Shown: piece after piece, positions 1-7,418 of the stretch
Layout: each line of letters begins with the position of its first letter
Numbering within the stretch: position 1 is the first letter of the stretch
Assembly (NCBI GenBank): GCA_022360595.1
Contig: JAKSCN010000230.1
Span: forward strand, 1 to 9,220
Direction of reading: 5' to 3'
Length of the DNA: 9,220 bases
From: Chromatiales bacterium
Lineage (GTDB): Bacteria > Pseudomonadota > Gammaproteobacteria > Chromatiales > Chromatiaceae
Notes under the pieces: model-generated
Told to the model about the DNA's origin: nothing
Database searches by the model: none
What the model saw: the letters and a program-made list of their open reading frames with translations, nothing else
Made by a program: the position numbers and the translations under genes

Positions 1-1388
1 TCTCCACCCTGGAACGGCGTAAATTCTGTTGTGAAGAGGAGTTGCGGCTGAATGGGCGCCTGGCGCCCCAGATCTATTTGGATGTGGTTGCGCTCACAGG
101 TGCGGTTGATGCCCCGCGGATTAATGGTGAAGGAGCAGTTGTTGATTACGCGGTGAAGATGAAGCGCTTCTCCCAGGACGGTTTGCTCTCCAACCAGATG
201 AGTGTGCTTACGCCGGATACCGTAAATGCGATAGCAAAACGTCTGGCGGATTTTCATCGTGAAATCGCAGTGGCGCCCCAAGAGAGCGAGTTCGGCACGC
301 CTGAAGTAGCAGTGTTCCCCATGCGCCAGAACTTCGAGCAGATCCGCGGGTTGGTGGATGATCCTGAGGCCCTGGAGCGTATGGCGGTGCTAGAGGCCTG
401 GACTGAGAACTGCTACCAGCGGCTTCATCCCCTGCTGGAAAAACGCAAAAACGATGGTTTTATTCGTGAGTGCCACGGTGATCTGCACATGGGTAACATT
501 GCCCAGGTCGATGGTGAAGTGGTGATCTTTGACGGTATCGAGTTCAATCCTGATCTCTGCTGGATCGATACCATGAATGAACTGGCCTTCCTGCTGATGG
601 ATCTGGATGAGCGCGGCCGGCCTGAATTGAGCAGCAGCGTACTCAATCAGTACATGGAGTCGAGCGGCGACTACGACGGCTTGCCGCTGCTCCGTTTCTA
701 TCAAGTGTACCGGGCCATGGTGCGGGCCAAGATCTCGGTCATACGCCTTGCTCAGCCTGATTTGGATGAAGCCGAAAAGCGGGCGGTCTATGACGCTTTC
801 TTTGGTTACCTCGGTCGTGCCGAAGCTTATACAGAGGCCTCCGCTCAAGGCGTCGTACTAACCTTCGGTCCTTCGGGGGCAGGTAAAAGCACCGTCACCG
901 ATTCGGTGATTCAACTGCTGCCGGCTGTACGCATTCGCTCTGATGTAGAGCGTAAACGCCTGGCTGGTCTGTTGTCGTCAGAGGCATCGGAATCAGCGCT
1001 GAACGACGGTATCTATACGGCTGACTTTACAGCTAAAACCTATGACCATCTGATTCATCTGACCAACACTATCAGCACCTCAGGTTTCATCGCTATTGTT
1101 GATGCGACCTTCCTGAAGCAGCCTCAGCGGCAGCTATTCAGTGATCTGGCTGAACAACTTGATGCTCCTCTGGTGATCCTCGATTTTCAAGTGTCCGAAG
1201 AGGAGCTGCACCGTCGCGTCGAATCGCGGATGGAGGCGGGAGGTGATCCCTCCGAGGCCAATATAGATGTGTTGAAGAGCCAGCTCGCCAATACCGATCC
1301 ACTGACAGACGCAGAAGAAGTACGGGCCGTGGTGGTCAATCAGCAGGGGGAACTCTCACTGCAAGCGGTGCAGGCGCTACTGGGCTGA
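1..1388 (+). CDS. APH-like phosphotransferase fused to P-loop kinase (5' truncated)
   Basis: The frame is open to the left edge. Its 13 codons before the TTG at 42 (from base 3) read like protein (STLERRKFCCEEE), so the true start lies outside the window and that TTG is not a start. The N-terminal half resembles aminoglycoside/choline-kinase-like phosphotransferases. A Brenner-type motif HGDLHMGN (474-497) supplies the catalytic Asp and Asn, and FDGIEF about 12 residues later is the likely metal-binding site. The C-terminal half is a separate P-loop kinase with Walker A GPSGAGKS (867-890), of the AAA_33/zeta-like kind. This two-kinase architecture is known as 'bifunctional aminoglycoside phosphotransferase/ATP-binding protein', but to my knowledge has no established substrate. 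The name reflects fold and does not show antibiotic resistance. The gene converges on dusA with no gap. Domain identity is confident; function is unknown. Confidence 0.88.
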   Translation, partial: STLERRKFCCEEELRLNGRLAPQIYLDVVALTGAVDAPRINGEGAVVDYAVKMKRFSQDGLLSNQMSVLTPDTVNAIAKRLADFHREIAVAPQESEFGTPEVAVFPMRQNFEQIRGLVDDPEALERMAVLEAWTENCYQRLHPLLEKRKNDGFIRECHGDLHMGNIAQVDGEVVIFDGIEFNPDLCWIDTMNELAFLLMDLDERGRPELSSSVLNQYMESSGDYDGLPLLRFYQVYRAMVRAKISVIRLAQPDLDEAEKRAVYDAFFGYLGRAEAYTEASAQGVVLTFGPSGAGKSTVTDSVIQLLPAVRIRSDVERKRLAGLLSSEASESALNDGIYTADFTAKTYDHLIHLTNTISTSGFIAIVDATFLKQPQRQLFSDLAEQLDAPLVILDFQVSEEELHRRVESRMEAGGDPSEANIDVLKSQLANTDPLTDAEEVRAVVVNQQGELSLQAVQALLG

Positions 1389-2399
1389 TCAAGCGAGCTG
1401 TGAGGCGGCCGGTACGGGGCAAGGCACCAGACTTGCCGCCTCCTCAAGCACCCTGGCGTCTGCTCCTGTGCGGTGGGCGTTCTCACTGATATGCCGCCGC
1501 CAGGCACGCGCCCCCGGCTGTCCTTGGAACAATCCCAGGATATGGCGCGTTATTCTATTGATAGGGGTGCCCGCCATCTGTTCCTGCTCCACGAAGGGGA
1601 GCAACTGCGCAACAATATCGTGGCGACTCAATGTAGTCGGCTGCGCATCGAAGATGAGTTGATCGGCCTCTGCCAGCACCCAGGGGTTGTTATAGGCCTC
1701 ACGCCCTATCATCACCCCATCTACATGCTGTAGCTGATCTGTGGCTTGGCCCAAACGGGTAATACCGCCGTTGATGATGATTTCCAGCGTGGGAAAATCG
1801 CGCTTTAGCTGATAGACGGTCTCGTATGAAAGGGGTGGGATTTCGCGATTCTCTTTCGGGCTTAAACCCTGCAGCCAAGCCTTGCGGGCGTGAACAATGA
1901 ACGTAGTGGCACCCGCTTCAGAGATAGTGCCGATAAATTCGCAAAGCTCGGCATAACTGTCCCGATTATCGATACCAATCCGGTGTTTAACGGTGACATC
2001 GATATCAACCACATCGCGCATTGCGGCAACACAATCGGCGACCAATTCTGGAGTTGCCATCAGGCAGGCGCCAAAACTACCGGACTGCACCTTATCCGAG
2101 GGGCAGCCGACATTCAGGTTGATCTCATCATAGCCCCACTGTTCACCAAGCTTGGCGCAGGCGGCCAGATCGCTCGGTTCGCTGCCACCTAGCTGCAGGG
2201 CCACGGGGTGCTCACTTGAGTCGAAATCAAGAAAGCGTGCGCGGTTCTTACCGTGCAGAATGGCCCCGGTTGTCACCATCTCGGTATAGAGTAGTGTGTG
2301 TTTGCTGATCAGGCGCAGAAAGTACCGGCAGTAACGGTCTGTCCAATCCAGCATGGGAGCAACGGAGAGTTTTCGGTCGATCATGCAAGGGGATATCAT
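1389..2399 (-). CDS. dusA: tRNA-dihydrouridine(20/20a) synthase DusA
   Basis: DusA is an FMN- and NADPH-dependent cytosolic enzyme that reduces uridine to dihydrouridine at positions 20/20a of the tRNA D-loop. The 336 residues match the family along their whole length. Visible motifs are APMLDWTDRYCRYF near the N-terminus, LNVGCPSDKVQ (95-105), FGACLM with the likely catalytic Cys112, HARKAWLQGLSPKENREIPP in the middle, INGGI, DGVMIGREAYNNPW, and ITRHILGLFQGQPGAR towards the C-terminus. An in-frame TAG lies four codons upstream of the ATG at 2399, so only that ATG or Met6 (2384) can be the start. Neither has a well-spaced Shine-Dalgarno sequence. A good promoter (2414-2442) would place the transcript start only a few bases before 2399, which slightly favours 2384. 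The gene stands alone, divergent from the signalling operon. Confidence 0.96.
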   Translation of the reverse strand: MISPCMIDRKLSVAPMLDWTDRYCRYFLRLISKHTLLYTEMVTTGAILHGKNRARFLDFDSSEHPVALQLGGSEPSDLAACAKLGEQWGYDEINLNVGCPSDKVQSGSFGACLMATPELVADCVAAMRDVVDIDVTVKHRIGIDNRDSYAELCEFIGTISEAGATTFIVHARKAWLQGLSPKENREIPPLSYETVYQLKRDFPTLEIIINGGITRLGQATDQLQHVDGVMIGREAYNNPWVLAEADQLIFDAQPTTLSRHDIVAQLLPFVEQEQMAGTPINRITRHILGLFQGQPGARAWRRHISENAHRTGADARVLEEAASLVPCPVPAASQLA

Positions 2400-2413
2400 C
2401 TTCTGGTGGCGCT

Positions 2414-2442
2414 ATTTTATCCAATCATTAGATATGATCCAA
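2414..2442 (-). promoter_or_regulatory. Candidate sigma70 promoter for dusA
   Basis: Read on the minus strand, TTGGAT (2442-2437) and TAAAAT (2419-2414) are separated by 17 bp, close to the sigma70 consensus. The predicted transcript start falls within about 10 bases of the ATG at 2399, giving a nearly leaderless message, or a leader of about 22 nt if translation starts at 2384. A second possible pair on the same strand is TTGTTC, 18 bp, TCTAAT slightly further upstream. This is motif reading only. Confidence 0.45.
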
Positions 2443-2522
2443 ATAAAGTAGAACAACGATAATTGAACAGTATAGGGTTAAATTACACTGTTTTAAGTAG
2501 TGTTTATGCGCTGTCCAGCACG

Positions 2523-2550
2523 TTGAAAAGGGCATTCCAGGATCTATACT
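2523..2550 (+). promoter_or_regulatory. Candidate sigma70 promoter for the signalling operon
   Basis: TTGAAA (2523-2528) and TATACT (2545-2550) are spaced by 16 bp, five of six and four or five of six bases matching the sigma70 boxes. Transcription would begin near 2557, leaving an untranslated leader of about 245 nt before the kinase ATG at 2803. I found no better promoter closer to the gene. The spacing is acceptable, but nothing beyond the two boxes supports it. Confidence 0.4.
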
Positions 2551-2577
2551 CCGGGTTAAAGCATAGGCTTGGGACAC

Positions 2578-2599
2578 TTGTCCAATAGAGATTGGATAA
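2578..2599 (+). repeat. Inverted repeat in the operon leader
   Basis: TCCAAT (2581-2586) and ATTGGA (2591-2596) form a perfect 6-bp stem around the loop AGAG. One G-T and two A-T pairs extend it to 9 bp at 2578-2599. It would lie about 20 nt inside the transcript from the promoter at 2523-2550. The left arm can also pair with the upstream TTGGGAC (2569-2575), so two exclusive hairpins are possible. It could be an operator, a leader structure or chance; no run of T follows it. Confidence 0.3.
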
Positions 2600-2802
2600 A
2601 GTTGTTGGGGTGTTGCTTTGTAACCGGGCATTTGGTTCCAATCGACCATACTATTTTCGGCGTGACGATCTGTAATACCGATCAGTTCCTTATCTGTATG
2701 CGTTGCTAACCAGGAGCCCAACATTCTTCTGTAGGTTGTTCTGCCTGTTTGTTCATGGTTGAGTGAATGGGGCAGAAGCCATAAGCCGTCCGGAGCTGCT
2801 GT

Positions 2803-5800
2803 ATGGATCATCTATCAAAGCCGGAGTGGCCAATCCAGCGTCTGACGCCGTTGAGAATCACCGTTCTCTATGCCGTGGTTGCATCACTGTGGATGTTTTT
2901 TTCGGATCATCTGATCGACTTCCTGGTTGATGACCCAGGTACGGCGCTGCAGTTGTATGCGCTAAAGGGTTGGTTCTTTATCTTAATTACTACCTTGGTC
3001 CTGTACTTCATTATCCGCTACAACAATCAGATTCTGTTGGAGGCGGGCGAGGTCTTCAGGCGCAACCAGGAGCTTTTTCGTGATGTCACGGAATCAGCCA
3101 GTGACTGGGTCTGGGAGATGGATGACCAGCTCCGCTTCTCTTACGTATCCGAGCGTTTCTATGAACTGACCAACATGCCTCAATCCAGACTGATTGGATT
3201 TAAACGTTGGGAGGTTGCCGGGGTGGATACCGAGCAGGACCCGAAGTGGCGTAGCCACCGTGAGACCCTGGAAACGCATCTGCCTTTTCGGGATTTTTCA
3301 TACCAGTCGCAGATACCTGACGTCTCAGGCCGGCGCCACTACTTTAAGATCAGTGGAAAACCGGTATACGACAAGGGGGGGCGTTTTAAGGGCTATCGAG
3401 GGATGGGAACCGACATTACACGGCAGGTAATGGCGGAAGAGGCGTTGAAGGAGAGCCGTGGCACGTTGGATCGGTTGATGAGTAATCTCCCGGGAATGGC
3501 CTACCGTTGCCGCAATGACGCCAACTGGACCATGGAGTTTGTCAGTGAGGGTTGCAAAACATTGACCGGCTACTCCTCTGAAGGCCTTATAGGCAACCGT
3601 GACTGCTCCTATGCCGAACTTATCCATCCCGAAGACCAGGCGATTGTCTGGAATCAGGTCCAGGAAGCCCTGGAAAAACACACCACCTTCCAACTCTCCT
3701 ATCGAATCGTTACGGCGCAAGGTAGTGAGAAGTGGGTGTGGGAGCAGGGGCAAGGGGTCTTTTCGGACAAGGGATTGCTGGTTGCGCTGGAAGGCCTCAT
3801 GCTGGATGCCACCGAGCGTCAGCAGACCCAGAATGCCCTGTTGGCTCTGGCTCAAAACGCCAGCACTATGATGGATGATGAGTTCTATCGAAGCTGTGTC
3901 CGGGATCTGGCCCATATGTATGATGTGCACTATGCCTCACTGGGTATCTTTGCTGATGAGACCAGACAGACGATACACACACTTGCGCTTTGGCAGAATG
4001 ATGGTTGGGTGGAAAATGTGGCATATCCGTTGGCGGGCACACCCTGCGAAGAGATAGTCCAAGGTGATCCTCAGCTAATCCCCGATGGGGTGATGCAACG
4101 CTTCCCTGATGACTCCTTTCTTCAGCGGGAAGGGATACAGAGCTACTTTGGTGCACCTCTGATCTCCTCAACAGGCGAGATATTAGGGCTGGTTTCCGTC
4201 ATGGGCATAAATCCCATGGCGCCAAACAGGTGGGCCAGGCCGGTACTCGGTATCTTTGCCAACCGGATTGCCCTGGAGCTTGAACGGCGATGGGCTGAAG
4301 AGCGCCTGCATAAGAGTGAAGCACATAACCGATTGATAGTCGACACCGCGCTGGATGCGGTGATCACGATCAATAATGAGGGTATTGTCTCTGGCTGGAA
4401 CACCCAGGCTGAGCGGATATTTGGCTATCCAAGAGAGGAGGCGCTCGACCGTAAGCTGTCGGAGATTATTATTCCGCACCAATACCGGGCGGCCCATGAG
4501 GAGGGGCTAAAACACTTCCGCCAATCCGGCGAAGGGCCGTTACTGAACCGCCGCATCGAGATTACCGCCTTGCATCAGGACGGTCATGAATTCCCGGTAG
4601 AACTCTCCATCGTTCCCCTGGAACACGGCACTGAAGTCAGCTTCAGCGCTTTTGTGCGCGACATAACACGGCGCAGGCATGCGGAGGACGAGATGGCCCG
4701 CCTGCGCAAATACCTGAAAAATATTATCGACTCCATGCCCTCAGTGCTGGTTGGTGTAGACCCTGAAGGTACGGTGACCGAGTGGAATAAACAGGCGGAA
4801 GAGCTTACGGGAGTAAATCGTGACCAGGCCCACGGACGCCCGTTTGCCGAAGTGCTTCCTCACCTGGAAGCGCAGATGAAGCAGGTGAAGGAGGCGATTA
4901 GCCAGCGTCAGCCGCTGCACAGTGAGCGTTTGGTCGCCGAACAGAACGGAGAGGTTCACTACAGCGACGTGGTCGTCTACCCACTCTTCACCAACGGTAC
5001 CGCCGGGGCGGTCATCCGGGTGGATGATGTGACCAACCGGGTGCGTATTGAACAGATGATGGTTCAGACCGAGAAGATGATGTCGGTGGGTGGCCTTGCC
5101 GCTGGTATGGCCCATGAAATCAACAACCCCTTGTCCGCCATCCTGCAAGCGTGCCAGAACATTCAGCGCAGAATATCCCCGGATCTGACCAAAAACCAGG
5201 AGTTGGCCGAACAGTTGGGTATCGATCTTACTACTGTCGGCCAGTACTTCGATGAGCGTGGCATCCACCACTTCCTCGACGGTATATCGGACGCGGGTGC
5301 GCGGGCAGCCAAGATCGTTTCCGATATGCTGGCGTTCAGCCGCCGCAGCGAATCCCATTTCACCCCAAGTAATCTTGATGAACTGATGGAGACTGCGGTA
5401 CGCCTTGCCGCCAGCGACTATGATCTAAAGAAAAAATATGACTTCAAGCGGATTCGCATCGAGCGGGACTATGCGCCGGACATGGGGCAGGTCTCCTGTG
5501 ACGGGACAGAGATAGAACAAGTCGTACTTAATCTGCTTAAAAATGCCGCACACGCCATGTCGAGCGCCAATATTGCTGAGCCATGTATTACCCTACGTAC
5601 TCGGAGCGAAGGTGACTATGCTTGTATAGAGGTGATCGACAATGGACCCGGTATGACTAAAGAGGTGAGCAGGCGCGTATTCGAACCCTTCTTTACCACC
5701 AAGGATGTGGGAGTGGGGACCGGGCTGGGTTTATCGGTCTCCTACTTTATTGTCATTGAGCAACATGCCGGGCGTATGTCGGTGGATACCGCGCCGGGAA

Positions 5801-5853
5801 AAGGTGCGCGTTTTAAGATCTGCCTGCCTTTCCAGCACCGGAGTGGAACGTGA
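2803..5853 (+). CDS. Membrane PAS/GAF multi-sensor histidine kinase
   Basis: This is a 1016-residue sensor kinase, first gene of a four-gene operon. Two membrane segments (about 17-40 and 53-72) flank a short loop. Then come PAS1 (about 91-208), PAS2 of PAS_3 type (about 219-338), GAF (about 350-495), PAS3 (about 505-624) and PAS4 (about 635-748). The transmitter has the H-box GLAAGMAHEINNPLSA with phospho-acceptor His771. A stretch of about 50 residues separates it from the second dimerisation helix (AAKIVSDMLAFSRRSE), a layout I recall from a known kinase subgroup. The ATPase domain shows N-box NLLKNAAHAM (910-919), DNGPGM (946-951), FEPFFTTK (960-967) and GTGLGLSVS (972-980). There is no C-terminal receiver, so phosphate must go to separate proteins, probably those encoded next door. 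GGAG (2792-2795), 7 nt before the ATG, supports this start. The ligand is unknown; most sensing appears cytoplasmic. Confidence 0.95.
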   Translation: MDHLSKPEWPIQRLTPLRITVLYAVVASLWMFFSDHLIDFLVDDPGTALQLYALKGWFFILITTLVLYFIIRYNNQILLEAGEVFRRNQELFRDVTESASDWVWEMDDQLRFSYVSERFYELTNMPQSRLIGFKRWEVAGVDTEQDPKWRSHRETLETHLPFRDFSYQSQIPDVSGRRHYFKISGKPVYDKGGRFKGYRGMGTDITRQVMAEEALKESRGTLDRLMSNLPGMAYRCRNDANWTMEFVSEGCKTLTGYSSEGLIGNRDCSYAELIHPEDQAIVWNQVQEALEKHTTFQLSYRIVTAQGSEKWVWEQGQGVFSDKGLLVALEGLMLDATERQQTQNALLALAQNASTMMDDEFYRSCVRDLAHMYDVHYASLGIFADETRQTIHTLALWQNDGWVENVAYPLAGTPCEEIVQGDPQLIPDGVMQRFPDDSFLQREGIQSYFGAPLISSTGEILGLVSVMGINPMAPNRWARPVLGIFANRIALELERRWAEERLHKSEAHNRLIVDTALDAVITINNEGIVSGWNTQAERIFGYPREEALDRKLSEIIIPHQYRAAHEEGLKHFRQSGEGPLLNRRIEITALHQDGHEFPVELSIVPLEHGTEVSFSAFVRDITRRRHAEDEMARLRKYLKNIIDSMPSVLVGVDPEGTVTEWNKQAEELTGVNRDQAHGRPFAEVLPHLEAQMKQVKEAISQRQPLHSERLVAEQNGEVHYSDVVVYPLFTNGTAGAVIRVDDVTNRVRIEQMMVQTEKMMSVGGLAAGMAHEINNPLSAILQACQNIQRRISPDLTKNQELAEQLGIDLTTVGQYFDERGIHHFLDGISDAGARAAKIVSDMLAFSRRSESHFTPSNLDELMETAVRLAASDYDLKKKYDFKRIRIERDYAPDMGQVSCDGTEIEQVVLNLLKNAAHAMSSANIAEPCITLRTRSEGDYACIEVIDNGPGMTKEVSRRVFEPFFTTKDVGVGTGLGLSVSYFIVIEQHAGRMSVDTAPGKGARFKICLPFQHRSGT

Positions 5854-6230
5854 TGCCGCGTATCCTGGTGGTGGATGATGAAGCGATGATCCGTGAAGGG
5901 CTTAAAGCCTACCTGGAAGATGAGGGTATGCAGGTGGATACCCATGAGCGTTGTGAGACGGCGCTGCAAAGTATGGAACAGGGCCGCTGTTTCGATATCT
6001 GCATCCTGGACCTGCGTTTACCCCAAATGGATGGACATGAGTGCATTCAGTCGCTGCACAATCGGCAGTGTGATCTCCAGTTTCTGATCTACACAGGCTC
6101 CAGCACCGATGCCCTGCAGAGTGAGTTGGGCGCCATGGGCATTGATGATCAGTACGTGTTCCACAAACCGCTTATGGATATGTCGGTATTTGTGCGGGCG
6201 ATTCACCAACTGTTGGGAGGCGTATCATGA
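5853..6230 (+). CDS. Stand-alone CheY-like response regulator receiver
   Basis: This 125-residue protein is a receiver domain and nothing else. It has the acidic pocket D8-D9-E10, phospho-acceptor Asp53 in CILDLRLPQMDG, the switch Thr81 in LIYTGS and the conserved Lys105 in HKP. The ATG at 5853 shares one base with the kinase stop (TGATG), and GGAG (5840-5843) lies 9 nt upstream. A GTG at 5850 would add one residue and give a 4-bp overlap. Either way, translation is probably coupled to the kinase. Lacking an output domain, it must act by protein contact, as a phosphate shuttle or as a sink. Its sequence parallels the receiver of the next gene (IREGLKAYLEDEG against IREAIAIYLEDSG), suggesting an old duplication. 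The receiver identity is secure; its role is inferred. Confidence 0.93.
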   Translation: MPRILVVDDEAMIREGLKAYLEDEGMQVDTHERCETALQSMEQGRCFDICILDLRLPQMDGHECIQSLHNRQCDLQFLIYTGSSTDALQSELGAMGIDDQYVFHKPLMDMSVFVRAIHQLLGGVS

Positions 6231-6239
6231 GGGGGCACA

Positions 6240-7418
6240 ATGGATAGAGCGGAACGGATACTCTCAATTGAAGATGATCAGGCGATTCGTGAGGCTATCG
6301 CCATCTATCTGGAAGACAGCGGCTATGAAGTGTTGCAGGCGGGTGACGGGCGTTCCGGTCTGGAACTTTTCGAGCAGGAGACACCCGATCTGGTTCTGTG
6401 TGACCTGCGCATGCCGACAATGGACGGGCTGGAGGTTCTTGAGCAGCTTACCAAGCAGTCGCCGGAGACACCGGTGCTTATCGTCTCCGGCATGGGTGAT
6501 GTGGGGGACGCCATACAGGCGCTTAAGCTGGGCGCATGGGACTACGTCACCAAGCCTATCCATGACATGGCCGTGCTTGAACATGCGATCGACAAAGCGC
6601 TGGAACGGGCAAAACTGCAAAGAATCAATCGCCTCTATCGCGAACACCTGGAGCGAATCAACGAACAGCTAAGTCAGAGCCTTCAGCAGTTTCACGAAGA
6701 TGAGGCGGCGGGGCGGCATATCCAGTTCCAACTGTTGCCTGAAAATAAGGAGAAAATCGGCGGCTATATCTTCGAACGGGCGCTCTACACATCAACCTTA
6801 CTCAGTGGTGACTTTGTCGATTACTTCACTATCGATGAACAGCAACTGGGTTTCTACATGGCGGATGTGTCAGGCCATGGCATCTCCTCCGCCCTGGTCA
6901 CCCTGCTACTCAAGAATCAGATGCGGCGGTTTGTCGAGCTTTACCGCAGCGGTCAGGATGATGCCATTATCCATCCCGCGCGTACGTTGGAACGACTCAA
7001 CCTCTATCTGCAAAAAGCCCAATTAAAAAAATATCTCACCATCTTCTATGGTGTATTGACACATCGGGAGAACAGTCTGCGTTACGCCAATGGCGGACAG
7101 TTTCCCTTCCCGCTGCTCAAACATGATGGAGAGATTAATTTCATGGGAGAGAAGAGTCTGCCCGTGGGGCTGTTCGATTACGCCGAATATCAAGAAGTGG
7201 AGCTGGCGCTGCCGCCGGCGTTTGTAATGACTTTCGTATCCGACGGGATACTTGATCTGCTTCCAGGGTCTAATCTGGAAGATAAACTCAATCACCTATT
7301 AAATAGAGTCAAGCAGGTCGACTCGTCCGTCGCATCCCTGGCTGAAGCATTGACGCTGCGCGAGGATGACCCCCGGCCGGACGATATCACCTTGTTAGTC
7401 GTCAGGAGAGAGCAATGA
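6240..7418 (+). CDS. Receiver-PP2C (SpoIIE/RsbU-type) serine phosphatase
   Basis: This 392-residue protein joins a receiver domain (about 5-118) to a PP2C-type phosphatase (about 170-390) through a helical, probably coiled-coil linker (about 118-157). The receiver has E11-D12-D13, phospho-acceptor Asp55 in LCDLRMPTMDG, Ser83 and Lys105. The phosphatase has the metal-binding motifs LLSGDFVDYF (Asp191), ADVSGHG (Asp209), SDGILDL (Asp335) and DDITLLVV (Asp381/382), so it should be active. Proteins of this kind dephosphorylate STAS-domain antagonists in partner-switching pathways. The next gene encodes one and overlaps it by 4 bp. The architecture resembles Pseudomonas HsbR, but the protein ends just after the phosphatase and lacks HsbR's C-terminal serine-kinase domain. 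The start has a strong GAGGGGG (6229-6235), and the gap to the preceding gene is 9 nt. Control by the upstream kinase is inferred. Confidence 0.94.
   Translation: MDRAERILSIEDDQAIREAIAIYLEDSGYEVLQAGDGRSGLELFEQETPDLVLCDLRMPTMDGLEVLEQLTKQSPETPVLIVSGMGDVGDAIQALKLGAWDYVTKPIHDMAVLEHAIDKALERAKLQRINRLYREHLERINEQLSQSLQQFHEDEAAGRHIQFQLLPENKEKIGGYIFERALYTSTLLSGDFVDYFTIDEQQLGFYMADVSGHGISSALVTLLLKNQMRRFVELYRSGQDDAIIHPARTLERLNLYLQKAQLKKYLTIFYGVLTHRENSLRYANGGQFPFPLLKHDGEINFMGEKSLPVGLFDYAEYQEVELALPPAFVMTFVSDGILDLLPGSNLEDKLNHLLNRVKQVDSSVASLAEALTLREDDPRPDDITLLVVRREQ

Larger units (their letters stand above)
2400..2802. other. Divergent intergenic region between dusA and the kinase operon
   Basis: This 403-bp stretch separates two divergent genes and contains no recognised gene. 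It holds a candidate dusA promoter (2414-2442, minus), a candidate operon promoter (2523-2550, plus) and an inverted repeat (2578-2599). The minus strand has an uninterrupted reading frame from ATG 2811 to a stop at 2428 (127 codons). Its product resembles nothing I recognise, has no Shine-Dalgarno sequence before ATG 2811, overlaps the start of the kinase gene and would contain both promoters. I treat it as probably non-coding. Confidence 0.6.

Noticed and set aside
1418..1437. Hairpin GGCAAG / CTTGCC inside the 3' end of dusA as a terminator
   Set aside because: The stem is only 6 bp with an 8-nt loop, lies in coding sequence and has no T-tract on either strand.
5084..5350. Roughly 50-residue stretch between the H-box and second dimerisation helix of the kinase as a novel inserted domain
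   Set aside because: I recall the same spacing and the RAAKIVxxMLxFSR ending in other bacterial histidine kinases, so it looks like a known subgroup feature.
4741..5358. 205-codon open frame on the minus strand inside the kinase gene
   Set aside because: It is a shadow of a clear PAS/HisKA coding sequence; its product shows no recognisable domain and there is no independent start signal.
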